In this document: positions 1 to 4,528 of the stretch, piece after piece
How positions within the stretch are numbered: position 1 is the stretch's first letter
Layout of the letters: every line of letters begins with the position of its first letter
Source: DATKZB01 sp035528235
Lineage (GTDB): Bacteria > Planctomycetota > Phycisphaerae > FEN-1346
Assembly: GCA_035528235.1 (NCBI GenBank)
Contig: DATKZB010000282.1
Location: 1 to 13,388 of the forward strand
DNA: 13,388 nt
Direction of reading: 5' to 3'
The notes under the pieces: generated by a model
Told to the model about the DNA's origin: nothing
Seen by the model: the letters and a program-made list of their open reading frames with translations, nothing else
Databases searched by the model: none
Translations under genes and position numbers: made by a program

Positions 1-18
1 TAACGAAACTTACGCGCC

Positions 19-76
19 GTAGCGCGGGGGTTTATCCCCCGCGCAGGATCCCGCGGGGGATAAACCCCCGCGCTAC
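19..76. repeat. REP-like inverted doublet with GTAG/CTAC ends
   Basis: Two perfect 25-base inverted arms (19-43 and 52-76) flank an 8-base spacer, CAGGATCC. Each arm is itself a hairpin: an 8-bp stem CGCGGGGG/CCCCCGCG around a 5-base loop (TTTAT in the left arm, ATAAA in the right). The left arm begins with GTAG and the right arm ends with CTAC, so both units carry GTAG at the foot of a stem, facing inward. A GTAG or GGAG tetranucleotide beside a short hairpin is the known signature of REP sequences mobilised by RAYT/TnpA-REP transposases, and inverted pairs are called BIMEs. No such transposase is in the window. There is no T-run, so a simple terminator is less likely, although the element lies downstream of guaB and could block transcription. 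Confidence 0.75.
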
Positions 77-292
77 AGCCTGATGGCGGTCCACGGTTGA
101 ATTCCCAAGCGGCTGCTCTGTGGCCAAGTGGCGTTGTAGTATTAGACACTCTAGCAAGATCACCTTAACGCAGAGACCGCAGAGATAACGGAGAGAGCGC
201 AGAGGGGCTTTTTCTTTTACCGCCTTTCGCGCGGCGGCATGAAGTAGGATTAGGAAACCAGCCCGCCCACGGCCCGCGTCCGGGCCCACCCG
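77..292. other. Non-coding DNA downstream of guaB
   Basis: No convincing gene is visible in the roughly 215 bases between the inverted doublet and the guaB stop. The part from about 77 to 165 is less GC-rich than the flanking genes and has no recognised motif. It is followed by the CGCAGAG tract listed separately. Just after the guaB stop, on the minus strand, a short weak dyad (GGCCC, six bases, GGGCC, at about 272-287) is the only terminator-like structure. It has no following T-run, so I do not call it a terminator. Short open frames here lack ribosome binding sites. Confidence 0.5.
167..205. repeat. Short tandem CGCAGAG tract
   Basis: CGCAGAG occurs at 169-175, 178-184 and 198-204, with the variant CGGAGAG at 189-195. 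The units start 9, 11 and 9 bases apart, close to one helical turn. The tract is purine-rich on the plus strand and ends just before a T-rich stretch (about 208-217). It lies in non-coding DNA beyond the 3' end of guaB. Similar CGCAGAG-like tracts occur between genes in many environmental bacteria; that is from memory and was not searched. Its function is unknown. Confidence 0.55.
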
Positions 293-1774
293 TCAGGCGT
301 CTTCCGGGTAATGCGAGATGCTGTAGTTCGGCGATTCCTGCGTGATGGCGATGTCGTGCGGATGGCCTTCCACGACCCCCGCCCGGCTGATACGCAGGAA
401 CTTCGGTGTCGTCCGCAGTTCTTCGATCGTCCGGCAGCCGCAGTACCCCATGCCGGCCCGTACGCCGCCGACCAACTGGTACACGAAGTCTGCCAGGGAC
501 CCGCGATGCGGCACGCGTCCCTCGACGCCCTCGGGCACGAGTTTCTCGCCGCGGCGGCGTTCGGCGTCCTGCGAATACCGGTCGGCCGAGCCCTTGACCA
601 TCGCCCCAAGCGACCCCATGCCGCGGTACGACTTGAAGGTGCGTCCCTTGTATATGATGATTTCGCCGGGCGACTCGTCCAGGCCGGCCAGGAGGCTGCC
701 GAGCATGACGCTCGACGCCCCGGCCGCCAGCGCCTTCGTGATATCGCCGCTGTGGCGGATGCCGCCGTCGGAGATGACCGGCACACCGTGTCGGTCGGCC
801 TCGGCCGCACAGGTGGCCACCGCGGTGATCTGGGGCACACCCACGCCGCTCACCACCCGGGTCGTGCAGATCGAGCCCGGCCCGATGCCCACCTTGACGG
901 CGTCGACGCCGGCCTTGACGAGGTCGGCCACCGCCTCGGCCGTGGCGATGTTCCCGGCCACCAACTGGATGTCGTAGTCCTTGCGGAGTTTCCTGACGGT
1001 CTCGACCACGTTGGCCGAGTGGCCGTGGGCCGTGTCGACGACCAGCAGGTCGACGCCCTTTTCGATGAGCCGCGCGGCCCGCTCGTAGTCGTGGACGCCG
1101 ATGGCGGCACCCACGCGAAGCCGGCCGCGCTCGTCGCGGCAGGCGTTGGGGAATTGCTCCAGTTTCTCGATGTCCTTGATCGTGATGAGGCCGACGAGCC
1201 GGCCGTCGGCGTCGATGAGCGGCAGTTTTTCGACGCGGTTGGCCAGCAGGATGCGCTCGGCCTCCGCCAGCTTCATGGAGGGCGCCGCCGTAACCAGGTT
1301 CTCGCGGGTCATCACGTCGGCGATGGGCGCGTCGCGATTCTCCAGGAACTTCAGGTCCCGCCGCGTCAGAATGCCCACCAGCCGGCCGTCCTCCGTAATC
1401 GGGATGCCGGAGATGTTGTTGTCGTCCATCACCTGCCGGGCGGTGGCCACACGCTCGTTCGGCCCCAGCGTGACGGGGTCGAGAATGACGCCGTTGGCGC
1501 TGCGTTTGACGCGTTCGACCTCGCGGCACTGGTCGCCGATGGAGAGGTTCTTGTGGACGATGCCGATGCCGCCCTCCTGGGCCAGGGCAATGGCCAGGGG
1601 GGCCTCGGTTACCGTGTCCATGGCCGCCGAGACGATGGGAATGTTGATCCGGATGCCGCGCGTCAGCCGCGTCGCCGTGCTGGCGTCGCGGGGAACGACA
1701 TCGCTATAGGCGGGCACCAGCAGCACGTCGTCGAACGTGATTCCGTCACCAAGGATGCGATCCGTCATGGACAT
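293..1774 (-). CDS. guaB: IMP dehydrogenase GuaB
   Basis: Cytosolic enzyme that oxidises IMP to XMP with NAD+, the committed step to guanine nucleotides. The 493-residue product matches the usual bacterial length of about 490. Residues 1-90 start the TIM barrel (ILGDGITFDDVLLVPAYSD, then SAAMDTVTE). Two CBS domains follow at about 95-205, and the barrel resumes with VVDTAHGHS. The catalytic loop GPGSICTT carries Cys303, SDGGIRHSGD lies at about 335-344, and the mobile flap has the Arg399-Tyr400 pair in SADRYSQ. The flap motif usually seen as EGRVPYKG reads EGRVPHRG here, with His423 in place of Tyr. The start at 1774 is chosen because GAGAGG (1783-1788) is 8 bases upstream; the ATG two codons later would be 14 away. 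It follows tkt by 101 bases on the same strand and may share its transcript. CBS domains in this family often bind purine nucleotides, so allosteric control by ATP or GTP is plausible. Confidence 0.97.
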   Translation of the reverse strand: MSMTDRILGDGITFDDVLLVPAYSDVVPRDASTATRLTRGIRINIPIVSAAMDTVTEAPLAIALAQEGGIGIVHKNLSIGDQCREVERVKRSANGVILDPVTLGPNERVATARQVMDDNNISGIPITEDGRLVGILTRRDLKFLENRDAPIADVMTRENLVTAAPSMKLAEAERILLANRVEKLPLIDADGRLVGLITIKDIEKLEQFPNACRDERGRLRVGAAIGVHDYERAARLIEKGVDLLVVDTAHGHSANVVETVRKLRKDYDIQLVAGNIATAEAVADLVKAGVDAVKVGIGPGSICTTRVVSGVGVPQITAVATCAAEADRHGVPVISDGGIRHSGDITKALAAGASSVMLGSLLAGLDESPGEIIIYKGRTFKSYRGMGSLGAMVKGSADRYSQDAERRRGEKLVPEGVEGRVPHRGSLADFVYQLVGGVRAGMGYCGCRTIEELRTTPKFLRISRAGVVEGHPHDIAITQESPNYSISHYPEDA

Positions 1775-1782
1775 AGGCTTGG

Positions 1783-1788
1783 CCTCTC
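1783..1788 (-). promoter_or_regulatory. guaB ribosome binding site
   Basis: On the minus strand this reads GAGAGG, 8 bases before the ATG at 1774. The spacing favours that ATG over the in-frame ATG at 1768. Confidence 0.6.
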
Positions 1789-1817
1789 GTGCGGCCGGCG
1801 CGTGCTCCGGAAAGGCA

Positions 1818-1836
1818 CCGCGCCGCGGCGGCGCGG
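1818..1836 (-). other. GC-only hairpin in the tkt-guaB gap
   Basis: A perfect 8-bp stem, CCGCGCCG (1818-1825) and CGGCGCGG (1829-1836), encloses a 3-base loop. It sits between the tkt stop (1876) and the guaB start (1774), leaving 43 bases to the guaB ATG. On the minus strand the stem is followed only by TGCCTTTCC, so there is no intrinsic-terminator T-run. It could pause polymerase, stabilise the upstream message, or be chance in a very GC-rich spacer. Confidence 0.4.
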
Positions 1837-1875
1837 CCGGCCCTTCCACTGCCGCAGGCCACCAGGCCCGGCCGC

Positions 1876-3813
1876 TCAGACCTTTCCGAGGAGCGCCTTG
1901 ACCCGACGGCAGATTGCATCCCGGTCCAGGCCGACGAAGGTCAGCACGTCGTCGGCCGACTTGCCCGACTTGGGCATCCGCTCGGGCGTCATCGTCTCGA
2001 CGCGGACGCTGCCGCAACGGCCGGCTGCCACCGCCACGGCGCTGCCCAGGGCGCCCGCGTAGTTGTCCTCGAGCACGAGCAGCGGCGGGCCGTCGCCCGC
2101 ACCGATGGCCTCCAGAAAATCGTCGGCCAGGGGCAGGCTGTATGCGTCCACCAGGCCGCACGCGATGCCGTCGGCCTTCAGCACGTCGATGGCCTTGAAG
2201 GCCTCGTGCACCATGTAACCCCACGCCACAATCGTCAGGTCCTTGCCCTCGGCCAGCACCTTCTGCCCCACCAGGTGGAACACCTCCTGGGGCTCGTACA
2301 GGAAGCGCGTGGCGGGCCGAAGCGTCCGCATGTACGCCAGCCCCTCGTAGTCGGCCATGAGGCAGGCCAGTTTGTAGGTGCTGACGGCGTCGGACGGGTT
2401 CAGAACGACGGCGCCCGGGTGCCCCTTGGGCGTGCGGACGCTGGCCAGCGAGCCGAAGAACGCCGTGTCGACCGTGCCCATCTGGCTGGGACCGTCGGGG
2501 CCCAGGCTGACGCCCGAGTGGCTGCCGACGAACTTGACGTTGGCACAGGTGTAGGCGGCCATCTCGACCTGGTCGTAGGCCCGGACGAGGAACTTCGCGA
2601 ACGAGTTGGCGAACGGTATCTTGCCCGCCGCCGCCAGGCCGGCCGCCACCGACACCATGTTCTGCTCGGCGATGCGGCACTCGACGAAACGGTCCGGGAA
2701 CGCCTTGCCGAAGAGTTGCGAGAACGTCGAGTTCGAGACGTCGGCGTCGAGGGCCACGACCCGGTCCGACGCCTTCCCCAGCGCGAGCAGCGTCAGGCCG
2801 TAGGCCTGGCGGGTGGCCAGTTTGCCCTTGGCGACGTCGGCGGCGAACTTGGTGCCCTCGGCCAGTTTCACGAAATCGGGGTCGGGCATGGCGATGGGCC
2901 GGCGGTCGGCCTTGGGAATCTCGCCCTTGGGCATGGCCGGGCACAACTCGAGGTCGGGCTTCGAGGTGGGGACCTTCAGTTCCGCGAGGGCCTTCTCGAC
3001 CTCCTTCTCGGGCAGAGGCCGACCGTGGAAACCGACCTGCTGGAGTTCGCTGACGCCCCATCCTTTGACCGTCTTGGCGATGACGACGACGGGCTTGCCG
3101 TCGGGGCCATCGACCGAGAGCGCCTTGGCGACGGCGTCGCCGTTGTGGCCGTCGATGACGACCGGATGCAGGCCGTAGGCCGCGACCTTGGCAGCCAGCG
3201 TCTCGGCGCTCTGCTGGTGGCTGACGTAATCGCTCTGGCCCATCCCGTTGCAGTTGAAGATGACGCGGACGTTCGTCAACCGGTGGTCGGCCACGAAGTC
3301 GAGGGCCTCCCAGATCTGTCCCTCGCGGCTCTCGCCGTCGCCGCACACGACGTAGATGGTCTTGTCGCTGCCGTCCATTCGCGCAGCCATGCCGAGGCCG
3401 GCGGCCACGCTGATGCCCTGCCCCAGCGACCCCGTGGCCGCATCGAAGAAGGGGAACCCGATGGCCGGGTTCGGGTGACCATCGAGCAGGCTGTTGATGT
3501 CGCGGAGCGTCGCGAGGTCGTCGACCGTCAGTTTCCGGGCGTGCTTCGGGTCGGTGCCGAAGACGCCGCCCAGGTCGGCGTAGGCCGCGTAAATGACGGG
3601 CACGGCGTGGCCCTCGGAGAGGACCAGCCGGTCGCTGTGCGGGTTCCAGGGGTTGGCCAGGTCGTACCGCATCTTGTGGTACATCAGGACGACCGTGATG
3701 TGGGCCAGGCTGTTGCCGGAACTCGGGTGCCCGGACCCCGCCGCCGCGGTCATGCGGACCACGTGGCGGCACAGTTCAATCGCCTTCCGATTGACGGCTT
3801 CGGCAAAACTCAT
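1876..3813 (-). CDS. tkt: Transketolase, full-length single chain
   Basis: Thiamine-diphosphate enzyme of the non-oxidative pentose phosphate pathway, moving two-carbon ketol units between sugar phosphates; cytosolic. The product is 645 residues, near the usual 620-680, and holds both halves in one chain. The N-terminal part shows GSGHPSSG (26-33), SEGH (66-69), SLGQG (129-133) and the cofactor motif GDGE (158-161), with Asn189 in FNCNGM as the likely second metal ligand. The pyrimidine half carries ECRIAEQNM, where Glu383 is the expected cofactor-activating residue, followed by RAYDQVEM. These motifs distinguish it from DXS and from E1 dehydrogenases. The ATG at 3813 has a strong upstream AGGAGGAGA about 8 bases away. 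The frame stays open further upstream but has no motif or ribosome site there. It is preceded by a 715-base intergenic region, so its promoter probably lies there, and guaB follows on the same strand. Confidence 0.96.
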   Translation of the reverse strand: MSFAEAVNRKAIELCRHVVRMTAAAGSGHPSSGNSLAHITVVLMYHKMRYDLANPWNPHSDRLVLSEGHAVPVIYAAYADLGGVFGTDPKHARKLTVDDLATLRDINSLLDGHPNPAIGFPFFDAATGSLGQGISVAAGLGMAARMDGSDKTIYVVCGDGESREGQIWEALDFVADHRLTNVRVIFNCNGMGQSDYVSHQQSAETLAAKVAAYGLHPVVIDGHNGDAVAKALSVDGPDGKPVVVIAKTVKGWGVSELQQVGFHGRPLPEKEVEKALAELKVPTSKPDLELCPAMPKGEIPKADRRPIAMPDPDFVKLAEGTKFAADVAKGKLATRQAYGLTLLALGKASDRVVALDADVSNSTFSQLFGKAFPDRFVECRIAEQNMVSVAAGLAAAGKIPFANSFAKFLVRAYDQVEMAAYTCANVKFVGSHSGVSLGPDGPSQMGTVDTAFFGSLASVRTPKGHPGAVVLNPSDAVSTYKLACLMADYEGLAYMRTLRPATRFLYEPQEVFHLVGQKVLAEGKDLTIVAWGYMVHEAFKAIDVLKADGIACGLVDAYSLPLADDFLEAIGAGDGPPLLVLEDNYAGALGSAVAVAAGRCGSVRVETMTPERMPKSGKSADDVLTFVGLDRDAICRRVKALLGKV

Positions 3814-3864
3814 CTGGCGTTCTCCTCCTCGCAGAGCGCGGCCAAACGGCTCCGGATAGACGCA

Positions 3865-3896
3865 GGGCAAACCCCGGGGAGCACCGGGATTTGCCC
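3865..3896 (-). promoter_or_regulatory. Strong hairpin in the tkt leader
   Basis: On the minus strand a 13-bp stem (12 Watson-Crick pairs and one G-T) closes on a 6-base loop, TGCTCC. The arms begin GGGCAAA and end TTTGCCC. An outer 7-bp dyad, ATAGACG at 3856-3862 and CGTCTAT at 3911-3917, could extend the fold. The hairpin ends about 50 bases before the tkt ATG and leaves the ribosome site free. There is no T-run, so it is not a classical terminator. It could be a leader stabiliser, a regulatory RNA fold, or another interspersed repeat. No known riboswitch core was recognised. Confidence 0.5.
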
Positions 3897-3960
3897 GCTC
3901 CGCCGGTATCCGTCTATAGGGGAATACGGCCCGGGAGTCAACAAGATTCCTCTGGCGCCG

Positions 3961-3985
3961 AGCCCCCGGCACCGCCGGGGGATGG
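3961..3985. repeat. 25-bp hairpin direct repeat, copy 1
   Basis: It is identical to 4064-4088. The core is an 8-bp stem, CCCCCGGC/GCCGGGGG, with loop ACC, followed by GATGG. Copy starts are 103 bases apart. It lies in the non-coding region upstream of tkt and is probably an interspersed palindromic element. Confidence 0.75.
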
Positions 3986-4063
3986 ACGCCCGGGCACGGT
4001 CCGGGGGTCCCGGGCTTAACCATGGTCACCCTGCGGGACGACCATGCCACCCGGCCGGAAACA

Positions 4064-4088
4064 AGCCCCCGGCACCGCCGGGGGATGG
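4064..4088. repeat. 25-bp hairpin direct repeat, copy 2
   Basis: Exact second copy of 3961-3985 in the same orientation. The identity covers the stem, loop and flanking AG and GATGG bases. The DNA between the copies is not repetitive with them but contains two smaller dyads. Two copies with a self-complementary core do not make a CRISPR array. Confidence 0.75.
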
Positions 4089-4211
4089 GTCCGCCCCCAC
4101 TATCATACACTTTGAGAAAACGCCCTTTCGCCGCAGGGCCGAAAATGCGCCTTCTGGACGGCCCAAACCCCATTTTCGACAGCGCCAAGGCCGATTGGCA
4201 CCCATTGTGGT

Positions 4212-4264
4212 AAGATAGGCAAGGGGAAACGCGCGGTTTTTGATCGTTTTTTTCGATTTTTGAT
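4212..4264 (-). promoter_or_regulatory. Phased A-tracts with a weak -10-like box (possible tkt promoter)
   Basis: On the minus strand three A-tracts (4257-4261, 4247-4253, 4237-4241) are centred about 10 bases apart, a spacing expected to bend DNA and resembling an UP element. Downstream lies TATCTT (4217 to 4212), a weak -10-like hexamer. The expected -35 position reads AAAACC, which is not consensus. The patch is clearly AT-richer than its surroundings and faces tkt. If used, the leader would be about 390 bases long and include the hairpin repeats. Treat this as a weak candidate only. Confidence 0.2.
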
Positions 4265-4378
4265 TGGAACGCGCCGGAATCGCTCGTTTCGCGCGCCGTT
4301 TTGAACGTGAATGGATTGGGCTCAATATAAACTAAAGCGTATCAAATCCGGTTGGGGGCGCCTGGGGCGGTTGCCGTT

Positions 4379-4462
4379 GTTTAGCCGCGGGCGGTACGCC
4401 CGCGGGCAACGCCGATGGGGGCTCGACGGCCGTTCCCGTCGCCGTACCGGCGACGGCTAAAC
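4379..4462. repeat. Inverted doublet of 27-base hairpin units with compensated stems
   Basis: The unit on the plus strand (4379-4405) and the unit on the minus strand (4462 to 4436) both read GTTTAGCCG, five variable bases, GGTAC, five variable bases, CGG. The variable bases differ (CGGGC/GCCCG against TCGCC/GGCGA), yet each set is fully self-complementary, so both units fold into an 8- to 9-bp stem with a GTA-centred loop. The outer ends form a perfect 9-bp inverted repeat, GTTTAGCCG/CGGCTAAAC. Such stem covariation argues for a conserved structure rather than chance. This fits a REP/BIME-like or MITE-like element. Confidence 0.7.
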
Positions 4463-4484
4463 GATGCCGGCCGAAGGCAAACAA

Positions 4485-4502
4485 TACCCGCGACGGCTGA
4501 AC
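4485..4502 (-). repeat. Decayed third copy of the GTTTAGCCG unit
   Basis: The minus strand reads GTTCAGCCGTCGCGGGTA, matching 16 of the first 18 bases of the unit at 4462-4436. The right half of the hairpin is lost, so it no longer folds. It lies 22 bases beyond the intact doublet. Confidence 0.5.
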
Positions 4503-4508
4503 ACGTAC

Positions 4509-4525
4509 GGTCGCCCAGGGCGACC
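4509..4525 (-). repeat. Palindromic hairpin touching the stop codon of the upstream gene
   Basis: GGTCGCCC and GGGCGACC form a perfect dyad around a single central base, realistically about a 6-bp stem with a 5-base loop. Reading the minus strand, GTAG (4532 to 4529) precedes it by three bases, and the TAG inside GTAG is the stop codon of the exported protein gene. There is no T-run after the hairpin, so it is a weak terminator at best. GTAG plus hairpin also fits a REP unit. Confidence 0.5.
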
Positions 4526-4528
4526 ACC

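Larger units (their letters stand above)
3814..4528. other. Long repeat-rich intergenic region upstream of tkt
   Basis: These 715 bases hold no gene I can support. From the tkt side they contain a strong leader hairpin (3865-3896), two direct copies of a hairpin repeat (3961-3985, 4064-4088), an AT-rich patch with spaced T-tracts (4237-4261), a 27-base-unit hairpin doublet (4379-4462), a decayed copy of that unit (4485-4502) and a hairpin abutting the neighbouring stop codon (4509-4525). Between the two direct repeats are further small dyads: GCCCGGG/CCCGGGC at 3988-4015 and CATGGTC/GACCATG at 4021-4046. Short open frames exist on both strands but run through the repeats, have odd Arg/Pro-rich composition and lack ribosome sites. 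The tkt promoter should be here; no consensus -35/-10 pair is convincing. Confidence 0.6.

Noticed and set aside
19..76. Intrinsic terminator of guaB
   Set aside because: It lies more than 200 bases past the stop, is symmetrical, and has no T-run on either strand; a repeat element explains it better.
1775..3772. Upstream extension of the guaB frame through tkt, giving an apparent 1159-residue protein
   Set aside because: The extra part overlaps tkt in another frame, has no domain, and guaB has its own start with a ribosome site at the normal family length.
3814..4000. Thiamine (TPP) riboswitch in front of the thiamine-dependent transketolase
   Set aside because: I could not find the conserved TPP-aptamer core such as CTGAGA in a suitable arrangement; the hairpin there has a different layout.
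3961..4088. CRISPR-like repeats
   Set aside because: Only two copies, the repeat is a perfect hairpin, there is one 78-base interval, and no cas gene is present.
1789..4218. Long open frame on the plus strand opposite tkt (809 codons)
   Set aside because: It is the antisense shadow of a GC-rich gene; the minus strand carries all transketolase motifs and a strong ribosome site, and the plus-frame product is low-complexity without recognisable domains.
4026..4325. Minus-strand open frame of 99 codons upstream of tkt
   Set aside because: It runs through a hairpin repeat, lacks a ribosome binding site and has a basic composition with no recognisable motif.
4315..4345. Plus-strand promoter with TATAAA near 4326
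   Set aside because: The best -35 match is 19 bases away and poor, and no plus-strand gene follows.
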